A stretch of DNA of 64,000 bases from Providencia alcalifaciens DSM 30120 (GTDB lineage Bacteria; Pseudomonadota; Gammaproteobacteria; Enterobacterales; Enterobacteriaceae): assembly GCF_000173415.1 (NCBI RefSeq), contig NZ_ABXW01000004.1:62001-126000 (forward strand), given 5' to 3'. The notes beneath the pieces are model-generated. The model did no database searches. It was not told where the DNA came from and saw nothing but the letters and a program-made list of their open reading frames with translations. Position numbers and translations under genes: made by a program. Positions 38,554 to 47,248 of the stretch are shown here, one piece after another. The number at the start of each line of letters is the position of its first letter. Position 1 is the stretch's first letter.

Positions 38554-39768
38554 ATGACTTGGTCTGAGTTTAAATCTCACTATCTCATCGGTTTTTGGAA
38601 ACCGTTGCCTGCGGTGATCGCAGCAGGTATTTTATCGACGTATTATTTTGGCTTAACGGGAACATTTTGGGCGGTAACTGGTGAATTTACTCGCTGGGGT
38701 GGACACATCATGCAGTTATTTGGTGCTCATCCAGAAGAGTGGGGCTACTTCAAAGTTATTGGTTTCCAAGGTTCACCCCTAGATAGAATTGATGGCGTGA
38801 TGATTATCGGTATGTTTGCAGGTTGTTTTGCCGCGGCGCTCTGGGCAAATAACGTGAAAATTCGCATGCCACAACATCGCATCCGTATATTCCAAGCTAT
38901 CCTTGGCGGTATTATCGCTGGATTTGGCGCCCGTCTAGCGATGGGATGTAACTTAGCGGCTTTCTTTACTGGTATCCCTCAATTCTCGTTGCATGCATGG
39001 TTCTTTGCTGTCGCAACGGCGGCCGGATCATATTTTGGTGCCAAATTTACGCTGTTACCGATGTTTCGTATTGCGGTAAAACTAAAAAAAGTGTCAACGG
39101 CATCCCCATTAACTCAAAATCCTAATACCGCTAAAAAACGTTTTAAACTCGGTATGGCTATCTTTGCTATTGCGATGGCATGGGGCTTTTATACGCTTCT
39201 AGATGCACCTGTAATGGGCTTTGCAATCCTCTGTGGGATCGGTTTTGGTTTATTGATTGAACGAGCTCAAATCTGCTTCACATCGGCATTTCGTGATTTA
39301 TGGATCACGGGTCGTACCCATATGGCGAAAGCGATTATTATTGGGATGGCGGTGAGTGCAATTGGTATCTTCAGCTATGTTCAACTGGGGGCTACACCAA
39401 AAATCATGTGGGCAGGTCCGAATGCCGTGATTGGTGGGTTACTGTTTGGCTTTGGTATTGTGCTGGCTGGTGGCTGTGAAACCGGTTGGATGTATCGTGC
39501 AGTAGAAGGTCAAGTTCATTACTGGTGGGTTGGTTTCGGTAATATTATCGGTGCGACTATCTTGGCTTACTACTGGGATGATTTAGGTCCATGGTTAGCA
39601 ACTGACTTTGACAAAGTGAACCTGCTGGAAACATTTGGGCCACAGGGCGGGTTGCTTGTCACATACGTTTTATTAGCTATTGCATTTATTTTGATGCTGG
39701 TATGGGAAAAACATTTCTTCCGTAAACGCGCGCAAAAACTTGCGAATACTTCCGTGGAGGCTGCATGA
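38554..39768 (+). CDS. yedE: YedE/YeeE-family membrane transporter (selenium/sulfur related)
   Basis: 404-aa polytopic inner-membrane protein, close to E. coli YedE. The family includes TsuA thiosulfate importers, and YedE is proposed to act in selenium metabolism. Conserved cysteine motifs for thiol/selenol passage are present: GARLAMGCNLAAF, ERAQICFTSAFRD and LAGGCETGWMYRA. ATG 38554 was preferred over TTG 38542 because it gives MTWSEFK with GGAAG upstream. It overlaps yedF by 4 nt, so the pair is translationally coupled. Confidence 0.92.
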   Translation: MTWSEFKSHYLIGFWKPLPAVIAAGILSTYYFGLTGTFWAVTGEFTRWGGHIMQLFGAHPEEWGYFKVIGFQGSPLDRIDGVMIIGMFAGCFAAALWANNVKIRMPQHRIRIFQAILGGIIAGFGARLAMGCNLAAFFTGIPQFSLHAWFFAVATAAGSYFGAKFTLLPMFRIAVKLKKVSTASPLTQNPNTAKKRFKLGMAIFAIAMAWGFYTLLDAPVMGFAILCGIGFGLLIERAQICFTSAFRDLWITGRTHMAKAIIIGMAVSAIGIFSYVQLGATPKIMWAGPNAVIGGLLFGFGIVLAGGCETGWMYRAVEGQVHYWWVGFGNIIGATILAYYWDDLGPWLATDFDKVNLLETFGPQGGLLVTYVLLAIAFILMLVWEKHFFRKRAQKLANTSVEAA

Positions 39769-40004
39769 GCCATAAAGAAATAGTTCCGGATTATCGATTA
39801 GATATGGTGGGTGAACCTTGCCCATATCCTGCGGTTGCAACGCTTGAAGCTATGCCATCGTTAAAACCTGGAGAGATATTAGAAGTGGTGAGTGATTGCC
39901 CTCAATCTATCAATAATATCCCGTTAGATGCTAAAAACTATGGCTATAAAGTATTGGATATTCAGCAAGATGGACCAACAATTCGCTATTTAATTCAAAA
40001 ATAG
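39765..40004 (+). CDS. yedF: TusA-like sulfurtransferase/redox protein YedF
   Basis: 79-aa SirA/TusA-fold protein (E. coli YedF 77). The active-site motif CPYP is at residues 19-22 with the persulfide- or selenide-carrying C19. It starts in the ATGA overlap with yedE and is thought to accept sulfur or selenium from the transporter. Role inferred from family and pairing. Confidence 0.92.
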   Translation: MSHKEIVPDYRLDMVGEPCPYPAVATLEAMPSLKPGEILEVVSDCPQSINNIPLDAKNYGYKVLDIQQDGPTIRYLIQK

Positions 40005-40012
40005 TGATTGGT

Positions 40013-40033
40013 AAGGCGGGGTTAACCCGCCTT
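40013..40033. terminator. yedF / acetyltransferase convergent stem-loop
   Basis: AAGGCGGG (40013-40020) pairs with CCCGCCTT (40026-40033) around a 5-nt loop between convergent genes. Confidence 0.7.
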
Positions 40034-40041
40034 CATGTTAT

Positions 40042-40557
40042 TTACTCTTCCGTATCTTGCCAGCTGGCAATATCGAGCACCAGTTCGCATTCATCGTCAA
40101 TATAGCCACCCGTTGGGATAAAACCGAGTTTTTGGTAAAACTCAAAGGGGCTTTCTTCTCCTTCGCCACAACTATTATACAGTCGAGGGTAGCCTTTCTT
40201 TTTTAAATAACGGATCACTTGAATCAATGCTTCGCGACCAAAACCTAATTTTTGGTAAGGTTCTGCAATCATAAATCGCCATAACATAATGCCATCATAT
40301 TCAAGTTCATCATCATCTAAGCCTGAATGCAGCATAATGAATCCTACAGGGATATCATCCGCATAAATGCCTCTGTACCAAGCACAATCTGAGAATTGGG
40401 CTTCGACCATTGAATAGGCATTGTCTGCCACCATGCTACGTTGTGCCTCACTGAGTGTATGACTCAGTAAACAAATTTCTGAAAAATTTTCTGCCGTCAC
40501 TTTCTGTAAGGAGACGACTGAGTTTTCATCCACTTCTGGCTCGATGAATTCTATCAT
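40042..40557 (-). CDS. GNAT-family N-acetyltransferase
   Basis: 171-aa acetyl-CoA-dependent acetyltransferase. It resembles spermine/spermidine-type (BltD/PaiA-like) GNATs: the substrate side has WYRGIYADDIPVGFIMLH, motif A is LWRFMIAEPYQKLGFGREAL with a Q/RxxGxG/A-type CoA loop, and motif B ends with ESPFEFYQKLGF. ATG 40557 was chosen because AAGGA lies 6 nt upstream; an ATG at 40563 overlaps that site. The substrate is not known. Convergent with yedF. Confidence 0.85.
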   Translation of the reverse strand: MIEFIEPEVDENSVVSLQKVTAENFSEICLLSHTLSEAQRSMVADNAYSMVEAQFSDCAWYRGIYADDIPVGFIMLHSGLDDDELEYDGIMLWRFMIAEPYQKLGFGREALIQVIRYLKKKGYPRLYNSCGEGEESPFEFYQKLGFIPTGGYIDDECELVLDIASWQDTEE

Positions 40558-40729
40558 AACCATTCCTTCGCTCGAATATTGACCAAAACTTCATTGAGAA
40601 GCTGCATTAGTTGTTGTTATTAAATAATCAAGATTGCTACTGATTTGTTACAAGGATGTAATTTAATCAACCAGAGATTAGGGAGGCAGTCAATGACTTA
40701 ATTGTGGCTCTGCAAGCGGGGTCTAAAAA

Positions 40730-40763
40730 GAAAATGGCAACATGCGAGAATGTGTGTTGCCAT
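40730..40763 (-). terminator. rdgC terminator
   Basis: ATGGCAACA (40734-40742) pairs with TGTTGCCAT (40755-40763); on the minus strand TTTTCTTTTT follows. Confidence 0.85.
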
Positions 40764-40793
40764 CGTGAGGTCAGGACGAAAAGCTAAATAATA

Positions 40794-41699
40794 TTAATGT
40801 TCGGCTTCACCGCCGAGAACGTCAATGAGACGAGCAATCAAGGCACTGAGCTCGCCTGTCATTAAAATATAATCGGCATCAAATTTTTGAGCAAAATCGT
40901 CTTTTGGAATATCGTCATTTTGTTCTTTAAGTTTGTCACTGAATTTTAATTTTTTCAGGGAGCCGTCATCGGACAACATAAATTGTACGCGCTCTTCCCA
41001 ATCCAATGAGAGTTTTGTGACTAACTTACCCGCTTCGATGTGTGTAGCAATTTCGTCAGAAATCAGGTCTTGCTTCTTACAACGAATAATCCCACCTTCT
41101 TCTAAAATCGCTTTTAACTCAGCTTCATCCATAGCTGCAAAGCCTTGAGGTAATGCACCTGAGCGTACCCATTCAGTTAATGTGAGTTCAATTGGGTCTT
41201 TAAATGTGAGCGGTACAACAGGAAGCGAACCTAGGCTTTTACGTAATAATGCTAAATTATCTTCGGCACGTTTAGCACTGGCAGCATCGACGATAATGAG
41301 TTGATTAACGGTATCAATCCAAATGTAGGTTTTGCTGAATTTACTGAAGGCTCGCGGCAGTAAGTCATGCACGACTTCATCTTTCAAAGATGCTTTTTCG
41401 GTTTTCTTCAGTTGGCGACCTTGATCTGCCTCTAATTTTTCAATTTTCTCTTGTAATGCTTGCTTAATCACTGGCGATGGCAGCATTTTGTCTTCTTTTT
41501 TAGCACAAATGAGAATTTGGTTATTAGCAGCATGGGTGAGAGCATCGGCACCACGCATTGGAGGTACCCAACCCGTTTTCATCATGTCTTGGCTTCCACA
41601 AGGGGTATAAGCGAGCGGCGCAAGTTGTCTTTCCAGATCATCCGCGGAGAGTGCCAAATCCCGATTCAGGCGATAGACCAATATATTCTTGAACCACAT
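40794..41699 (-). CDS. rdgC: recombination-associated protein RdgC
   Basis: Ring-forming, non-sequence-specific DNA-binding protein that restrains RecA and is needed when recombination is perturbed. 301 aa (E. coli 303). N-terminus [15 protein letters not shown] and internal [23 protein letters not shown] are typical. Divergent from mak, as in E. coli. Confidence 0.96.
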   Translation of the reverse strand: MWFKNILVYRLNRDLALSADDLERQLAPLAYTPCGSQDMMKTGWVPPMRGADALTHAANNQILICAKKEDKMLPSPVIKQALQEKIEKLEADQGRQLKKTEKASLKDEVVHDLLPRAFSKFSKTYIWIDTVNQLIIVDAASAKRAEDNLALLRKSLGSLPVVPLTFKDPIELTLTEWVRSGALPQGFAAMDEAELKAILEEGGIIRCKKQDLISDEIATHIEAGKLVTKLSLDWEERVQFMLSDDGSLKKLKFSDKLKEQNDDIPKDDFAQKFDADYILMTGELSALIARLIDVLGGEAEH

Positions 41700-41874
41700 G
41701 AAAAACCTACCTTTGTCATTAAAAACATGTTTAGCAAGGCGGACATGATAGCGAATTGTCTGTTATTAAGCGAAAAAAAATGCCGGATGCTTTACAGGTT
41801 TTACTTTCTATAAAGGGAGTCTAATAATGTAGACAGGTAATTAAATGACAAATGGATAATAAGTGAGTGCCATG

Positions 41875-42783
41875 ATGAGAATAGGTATTGATTTAGGTGG
41901 TACAAAAATTGAAGTGGTTGCGTTGGATGATGGCGGCAATATCTTATTTCGCCAGCGTACACCCACACCACGTGGTGATTACCAAGGAACACTCGATGCG
42001 ATTAAGCGTTTAGTGAATGATGCAGAAGCGGCAACAGGGCAAACTGGGAGCGTTGGTTTAGGGATCCCCGGAACACTTTCTCCGATTACGGGAAAAGTGA
42101 AAAACGCTAACTCAACATGGTTAAATGGACAACCTTTCGATAAGGATTTAGCTCACTGCTTAGGTCGTCCTGTCAAAATGGCCAATGACGCGAACTGTCT
42201 TGCGGTTTCAGAGGCGGTGGATGGTGCTGGAGCTGGTGCTAAAGTGGTGTTTGCCGTAATCATTGGAACTGGATGCGGTGCAGGGATCGCCATCAATGGT
42301 CAAGTTCATTCTGGCGGTAATGGGGTCGCGGGGGAATGGGGACACAATCCTTTACCGTGGCAAGATGACCAAGATAGGCTGTTTCTTGCAGGGGAAAAAT
42401 GTTATTGCGGGCTTAACGGCTGCACAGAACAGTTTGTTTCTGGAACAGGTTTTATGGCGGACTATAAAAAGCGAGCCGGTGAATCTAAGATGGGAACAGA
42501 AATTATTCAATTGGCGCAAAATGGCAACAAGCATGCGATAAAAGCCTTCGAAAATTACCAAAATCGCCTTGCCAAAGCACTTGCTCAAGCCGTCAACATG
42601 CTCGATCCCGATGTCATCGTGTTAGGTGGTGGAATGAGTAATGTTGATGAGCTATATGAAAAACTGCCAGAGAAAATACGTCAATGGGTGTTCGGTAGAG
42701 AGTTTGATACGCCAATCAGGAAAGCGGAGCATGGGGATTCGAGTGGGGTGCGAGGGGCAGCTTGGTTATGCTCTGAAAATTAA
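41875..42783 (+). CDS. mak: fructokinase Mak (ROK family)
   Basis: ATP-dependent manno(fructo)kinase, 302 aa from ATG 41875, exactly E. coli length. ROK signature: phosphate loop [11 protein letters not shown] at residues 3-13, catalytic aspartate in [11 protein letters not shown] near 105, and a zinc site with CYCGLNGC. Alternative starts at 41863 (GTG) and 41872 add three or four residues. The TAA stop coincides with the first bases of an ERIC-type repeat array. Confidence 0.95.
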   Translation: MRIGIDLGGTKIEVVALDDGGNILFRQRTPTPRGDYQGTLDAIKRLVNDAEAATGQTGSVGLGIPGTLSPITGKVKNANSTWLNGQPFDKDLAHCLGRPVKMANDANCLAVSEAVDGAGAGAKVVFAVIIGTGCGAGIAINGQVHSGGNGVAGEWGHNPLPWQDDQDRLFLAGEKCYCGLNGCTEQFVSGTGFMADYKKRAGESKMGTEIIQLAQNGNKHAIKAFENYQNRLAKALAQAVNMLDPDVIVLGGGMSNVDELYEKLPEKIRQWVFGREFDTPIRKAEHGDSSGVRGAAWLCSEN

Positions 42784-42864
42784 TACTCGTCATACTTCAC
42801 ACCGTAGCTGCGTTGGTTACGCTCACTAACCCTAGTCACATACTTATGTATGTTCCTAGGGATT
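42782..42864 (-). repeat. ERIC-type partial unit a
   Basis: First of three direct copies with an exact 83-bp period. Read on the minus strand it has the ERIC order: central palindrome, GAGCG/CAGC region, then TGAAGTATGACGAG. It abuts the mak stop codon and lacks the distal ERIC end. Confidence 0.8.
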
Positions 42865-42947
42865 AATGCTCGTCATACTTCACGCCGTAGCTGCGTTGGC
42901 TACGCTCACTAACCCTAGTCACATATTCATGGATGCCCCTAGGGATT
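42865..42947 (-). repeat. ERIC-type partial unit b
   Basis: Second 83-bp copy; differs from unit a mainly in the loop of the central palindrome (CACATATTCATGGATG instead of CACATACTTATGTATG). Confidence 0.8.
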
Positions 42948-43080
42948 AATGCTCGTCATACTTCACGCTGTAGCTGCGTTGGCTACGCTCACTAACCCTA
43001 ATCACATACTTATGTATGCTCCTAGGGATTAGCTTCACTTGCCGCCTTGCTACAACGCGAATTATTTAGAGCATAGGGTG
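42948..43080 (-). repeat. full-length ERIC element, unit c
   Basis: Third copy, which continues past the 83-bp unit to the other ERIC end (CTTGCCGCCTTGCTAC ... AATTATTTAGAGCATAGGGTG), giving about 133 bp. It is inverted relative to the talB-leader copies. Confidence 0.85.
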
Positions 43081-43500
43081 AGGGGAAGAGCGAAAAATTC
43101 AAAAGCAAAAGTAAAAGCAAAAGTAAAAGCAAAAGTAAAAGAAAGGCAAGGATGAAAGTACAAAAATTGAGCTGGTGGATTTAGCTACTTATAAAGTGAG
43201 TGTTGGTGAGTTGTTTGGGGAATAGCGGATTTTATCGATAACTCAAATAATAGCGGTGATTTTTACCGGATAAATCTATTTTTGTGAGCTATATAAAAGT
43301 CGGGATTCATAAATGGACTAAAACCGTGATTTAATCACAAAAAATAGTTACTGTTTGCAGGCATTATCATTAAAACATGATATCTAACACACAGTGATAG
43401 GCTTTATTTCGGGTATTGTTGGATTTTTACTCAATAACCATGAAATGAATCTGAGTTTTATGAAGGGCGTTCCTTCAAAAGGCAACAAAGGGGATTTAAC
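43081..43500. other. intergenic tail upstream of cpdB
   Basis: Contains the simple repeat at 43101-43146. A 28-codon open fragment (43139-43225), reading into a TAG, codes for a plausible-looking protein end (IELVDLATYKVSVGELFGE) but has no start. An imperfect operator-like palindrome GTGATTTAATCAC lies near 43328. The cpdB promoter should be within 43300-43480. Confidence 0.4.
43101..43146 (+). repeat. hexamer microsatellite (AAAAGC/AAAAGT)n
   Basis: About seven hexamers alternating AAAAGC and AAAAGT, i.e. a 12-bp unit repeated about 3.5 times. Prone to slippage; noncoding in this context. Confidence 0.85.
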
Positions 43501-45450
43501 GTGAAAAAGGCTCTAAAAATTTCATCTTTGGCTCTGCTGGTGGCATTTAATGCCCATGCTGCCACGGTTGACTTACGTGTCATGGAAACATCCGATGTTC
43601 ACAGTAACCTAATTGACTTCGATTACTACAAAGATAAACCCACAGAGCAATTTGGTCTGGTACGCACAGCGACACTGATTAAAGCTGCTAAAAATGAAGC
43701 GACCAACGCGATTTTGGTGGATAACGGTGACTTAATTCAAGGCAGCCCTCTGGCTGACTACATGGCAAATAAAGGCTTAAAAGACGGTGAATCTCATCCA
43801 GCTCATAGCCTAATGAACACCATGGGTTACACAGTTGGAAACTTCGGTAACCATGAATTCAACTTTGGTTTAGATTATCTGAAAAAAGCCATTGCAGGCG
43901 CAAAATTCCCTTACGTCAACGCGAATATCGTTGATGCCAAAACGGGTGAAAACTACTTCAAGCCTTACATTATTGTTGATACCCCAGTAAAAGATCGTGA
44001 TGGCAAAACCCATACAATCAAAGTGGGCTACATTGGATTTGTGCCACCACAAATCATGATTTGGGATAAACCAAACTTAGAAGGCAAAGTGAAGGTGAAT
44101 GACATCACTGAAACCGCTAAAAAGTTTGTGCCGCAAATGAAGAAAGAGGGTGCAGACCTGATTGTGGCAATTCCTCACTCAGGATTCTCACAAGAGCCAT
44201 ACAAAGCGATGGCAGAAAACTCTGTGTACTATCTCAGCGAAGTACCGGGTATTAACGCCATTATGTTTGGTCACTCTCACGGTGTGTTCCCAAGCAAAGA
44301 ATTCGCCGATATTAAAGGCGTCGATGTGGCAAAAGGCACGGTTAATGGCATTCCAGCAGTTATGCCAGGACAGTGGGGTGACCATTTAGGTGTAGTTGAT
44401 TTGGTGGTTAACAATGACAGCGGCGATTGGAAAGTGGTTGATGCTCAAGCTCATGCCCGCCCTGTTTATGATAAAGCCACCAAGAAAGCACTGGTTGAGC
44501 GCGATGAATCACTCGTAAAAATCATCCAAGAGCAGCATCAAGGTACTCGTGATTTCGTGGGTAAATTGATTGGTAAAGCCTCTGAAAACATGTACAGCTA
44601 CTTGGCATTAGTTCAAAGCGATCCAACGGTTCAGATTGTGAATGATGCTCAGATGGATTACACCCGTAACTTTATCCAAGGGGACCCAGACTTAGCTGAC
44701 TTACCAGTATTAGCGGCAGCGGCACCATTCAAAGCCGGTGGACGTAAAAATGCACCTTCTGAGTTTGTTGAAGTGGAAAAAGGGGATTTAACTTTCCGTA
44801 ATGCTGCTGACTTATATCTCTATCCAAATACCTTAGTGGTAGTAAAAGCAACAGGTGCGGATGTGGTTGAATGGTTAGAGTGCTCTGCGGGCATGTTCAA
44901 CCAAATCGATGCACAATCAACTAAGCCACAAAGCCTGATTAACTGGGATGGTTTTAGAACCTATAACTTTGACACTATTAGTGGTGTGAATTATCAGATT
45001 GACCTGACTCAGCCTGCTAAGTATGACACTGACTGTCAAGTGGTTAATAAAGATGCTAATCGTATCAAAAATGTGACTTACCAAGGCAAACCAATCGATC
45101 CTAAAGCGGCATTCTTAATCGCGACCAATAACTATCGTGGTTATGGCGGTAAGTTCGCAGGTACGGGTGATGCGCATATTGCGTTTGCATCGCCAGATGA
45201 AAACCGTGCGATTTTAGCGGCGTATATTGCTAAAGTTTCTAAAGAGAAAGGTGAAGTCGTTTCGAAGGCCGATAATAACTGGTCATTCACTCCAATCAAA
45301 ACCGATAAAAAGCTTGATGTTCGTTTTGAAACTTCACCAAGTGAAAAAGCAGCTGAGTTTATTCAGCAGCACGCTCAGTATCCAATGAAGAAAGTAGGTA
45401 CTGATGATATTGGATTTGCAATTTACCAAGTTGATTTAACTGCTAAGTAA
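43501..45450 (+). CDS. cpdB: periplasmic 2',3'-cyclic-nucleotide 2'-phosphodiesterase / 3'-nucleotidase
   Basis: Hydrolyses 2',3'-cyclic and 3'-nucleotides in the periplasm for scavenging. 649 aa (E. coli 647). Signal peptide [20 protein letters not shown]. Metallophosphatase motifs in order: METSDVHSN near 29, [20 protein letters not shown] and GHSHGVFP; the C-terminal substrate domain has [19 protein letters not shown] and [16 protein letters not shown] start with AAAGGGG 8 nt upstream. Confidence 0.96.
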   Translation: MKKALKISSLALLVAFNAHAATVDLRVMETSDVHSNLIDFDYYKDKPTEQFGLVRTATLIKAAKNEATNAILVDNGDLIQGSPLADYMANKGLKDGESHPAHSLMNTMGYTVGNFGNHEFNFGLDYLKKAIAGAKFPYVNANIVDAKTGENYFKPYIIVDTPVKDRDGKTHTIKVGYIGFVPPQIMIWDKPNLEGKVKVNDITETAKKFVPQMKKEGADLIVAIPHSGFSQEPYKAMAENSVYYLSEVPGINAIMFGHSHGVFPSKEFADIKGVDVAKGTVNGIPAVMPGQWGDHLGVVDLVVNNDSGDWKVVDAQAHARPVYDKATKKALVERDESLVKIIQEQHQGTRDFVGKLIGKASENMYSYLALVQSDPTVQIVNDAQMDYTRNFIQGDPDLADLPVLAAAAPFKAGGRKNAPSEFVEVEKGDLTFRNAADLYLYPNTLVVVKATGADVVEWLECSAGMFNQIDAQSTKPQSLINWDGFRTYNFDTISGVNYQIDLTQPAKYDTDCQVVNKDANRIKNVTYQGKPIDPKAAFLIATNNYRGYGGKFAGTGDAHIAFASPDENRAILAAYIAKVSKEKGEVVSKADNNWSFTPIKTDKKLDVRFETSPSEKAAEFIQQHAQYPMKKVGTDDIGFAIYQVDLTAK

Positions 45451-45480
45451 TTTCAGCAGTAATAAAAGCGGTAATTATCT

Positions 45481-45511
45481 GAAGCCTGTCACTTGTGTCA
45501 GGCTTTTTTCA
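45481..45511 (+). terminator. cpdB terminator
   Basis: AAGCCTG (45482-45488) pairs with CAGGCTT (45499-45505), with partial inner pairing, followed by TTTTT. Confidence 0.85.
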
Positions 45512-45624
45512 TTACCGTGTATTTTGGGATGACATTTATATGAAAAAATAAATGAAGAAAATATTAAGATGGTTGAACTTGGCAATAATGTGGCAAGCGA
45601 TAGCGAAGTGAGAGCTGGGAATAA

Positions 45625-45670
45625 CATTCGGGGAGTTTAAACTTGAGAGTAAATAGCAGCTCCCCGAATG
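45625..45670. repeat. 11-bp perfect inverted repeat
   Basis: CATTCGGGGAG (45625-45635) and CTCCCCGAATG (45660-45670) are separated by 24 bp, just downstream of the minus-strand fimbrial-like gene. It may be its terminator, although no T run follows. Confidence 0.5.
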
Positions 45671-45697
45671 ATGATGCTTATTAAATCTTCAATTAAC

Positions 45698-45997
45698 TTA
45701 TTCATAAGTTACGTTCAACATAGGTAATTTACTGTATTTGTCATATTCAACTTTGACATACTCGGATTCAACTTTTTTGCCATTTTTCAATGAGCCTGAA
45801 GCGGTAACGGTTTTACCATTACGATAACAATCAATATTCACATGAGTTTGATTTGCGATATTGACTTCACACTGAGGTTCATAGATATAACCACCAAATG
45901 AGACTGTACCTCCTGACGATGGGTTAAGATTACTCGCGAAAGAACAACTTGAAATGAAGATTGTCACTACAGTAGTTAATAAAGATAAACGTTTCAT
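45698..45997 (-). CDS. small exported fimbrial-like protein, orphan
   Basis: 99-aa exported protein. The signal MKRLSLLTTVVTIFISSCSFA can be cut by signal peptidase I after SFA, but ISSC at residues 15-18 also fits a lipobox, so lipoprotein export is possible. The mature start GGTVSFGGYIYEPQCEVN resembles the N-terminal strand of type 1 pilins, and the two cysteines (EPQC, NIDC) are spaced for a pilin-type disulfide, but at about 78 residues it is half a pilin. No usher or chaperone gene is adjacent. Pilin truncation or a small adhesion/inhibitor protein are both possible. Confidence 0.65.
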   Translation of the reverse strand: MKRLSLLTTVVTIFISSCSFASNLNPSSGGTVSFGGYIYEPQCEVNIANQTHVNIDCYRNGKTVTASGSLKNGKKVESEYVKVEYDKYSKLPMLNVTYE

Positions 45998-46449
45998 AGT
46001 CCACCCCCTTTAATAACACTGACCACCATCCAATACTGCTTTTGTGCTCTTATTTTTAGTGTAGTTCAAATACCGATAATGCAGAAATAAAAATTTAGTC
46101 TATAAGTAAATACTATTATCATGGGAATATAACATATTGATGTCAATCAAATTAAAGTTATTTTTCAGTTTCATTTGAGCGATTAAAAAGACATTTTCTT
46201 ATAAAAATGCGACTTATATATAAAAACTAAATATTATTTTTAAATAAGCAGTGATTGAAAATGAGTAATATCTCCTGCTCTAATTTTATATGTAATAATT
46301 TGCGATAGATTGGAGTTTTATATTGTTAAGAAATTAATGAAATTGAAGTGTGCTATATAATGGAATATATAATGATTGGAATGAATAAATAAAATAAAGC
46401 CCCTACAATCAATTGTAGAGGCTTTAATATAATAACGGTTAGTGATGAA
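45998..46449. other. AT-rich intergenic region
   Basis: No gene seen. It holds the terminator of the nitroreductase gene (46396-46425) and presumably the promoter of the fimbrial-like gene. The rest is low-complexity AT-rich DNA. Confidence 0.45.
46394..46425 (-). terminator. nitroreductase terminator
   Basis: AAAGCC and CTACAAT pair with ATTGTAG and GGCTTT with single mismatches; on the minus strand the stem runs into ATTTTATTT. Confidence 0.8.
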
Positions 46450-47049
46450 TTATTTGAATACTTTGAAACGAACGTCGTCGTCCATAAAGTCTTTATCAGC
46501 CGCTGGTTGCTCAATTGAGCCAAATACCATTTGAGCACGTAAAATCCAATTGGCTGGAATATCCCATTCTTTTTGCACTTGATTATCAATTAATGGGTTG
46601 TAGTGCTGCAGTGATGCGCCAACATTTTCCTGAGATAATGTTGTCCATACTGCCAGTTGCGCCATACCGCTCGCTTGTTCAGACCAGATAGGGAAATTAT
46701 CTGCGTATAATGGGAATTGTTCTTGTAAGCCAGTGACTACATTTTTATCTTCAAAGAACAGCACAGTACCAGCGCCTGCGGCAAAGCTATTGATTTTTTG
46801 CTCAGTTCCAGCAAAAGCTGCTTCAGGAACGATAGCGCGTAAAGCATCTTTGGTGATATTCCACAGTTTTTTATGTTGTGCACCAAATAACACGACAACA
46901 CGTGAAGTCTGTGAATTAAATGCAGATGGTGAGTGCTTAACGGCTTCTTTGATCAATCCAGCAACTTTCTCTTCCGAGATAGGTAATGAGTCGCCTAAGT
47001 TATAAATAGTGCGACGATTTTTAATCATTTCGATAAATGCGTTAGACAT
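46450..47049 (-). CDS. nitroreductase-family FMN oxidoreductase (Hbn1/Frm2-like)
   Basis: 199-aa flavoprotein of the nitroreductase superfamily. FMN-binding signs are the N-terminal NRRTIYNLGD and HSPSAFNSQTSRVVVL; the length and WSEQASGMAQLAVWTTL segment resemble the Hbn1/Frm2 subgroup rather than NfsA/NfsB. It probably reduces quinones or nitro/lipid-derived compounds with NAD(P)H; the substrate is not known. AGGGGA precedes ATG 47049. Confidence 0.85.
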   Translation of the reverse strand: MSNAFIEMIKNRRTIYNLGDSLPISEEKVAGLIKEAVKHSPSAFNSQTSRVVVLFGAQHKKLWNITKDALRAIVPEAAFAGTEQKINSFAAGAGTVLFFEDKNVVTGLQEQFPLYADNFPIWSEQASGMAQLAVWTTLSQENVGASLQHYNPLIDNQVQKEWDIPANWILRAQMVFGSIEQPAADKDFMDDDVRFKVFK

Positions 47050-47248
47050 GTTTGTCCCCTTGCTTTTGTTTAGAGCACGGCAATTTATTGAACAACCTCA
47101 GAAGCCGTAACTTGTTTCGATGTGAATAACTATAAAGGTATCCCTTTAAAATCATAGAAAAAAAATTTAACCTAAACATTCAAATTTTTGCATGTAGTTA
47201 AAAATCTATAAAAATCATATTAGTAGCTTTATTTTAGGCTTTTTGAGA

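Noticed and set aside
42782-43080. CRISPR array suggested by three regular repeats
   Set aside because: The 83-bp units are contiguous with no unique spacers, match ERIC, and no cas genes are in the window.
43320-43340. CRP-like site upstream of cpdB
   Set aside because: The half-sites GTGA and TCAC are separated by 5 rather than 6 bp, which does not fit the CRP consensus.
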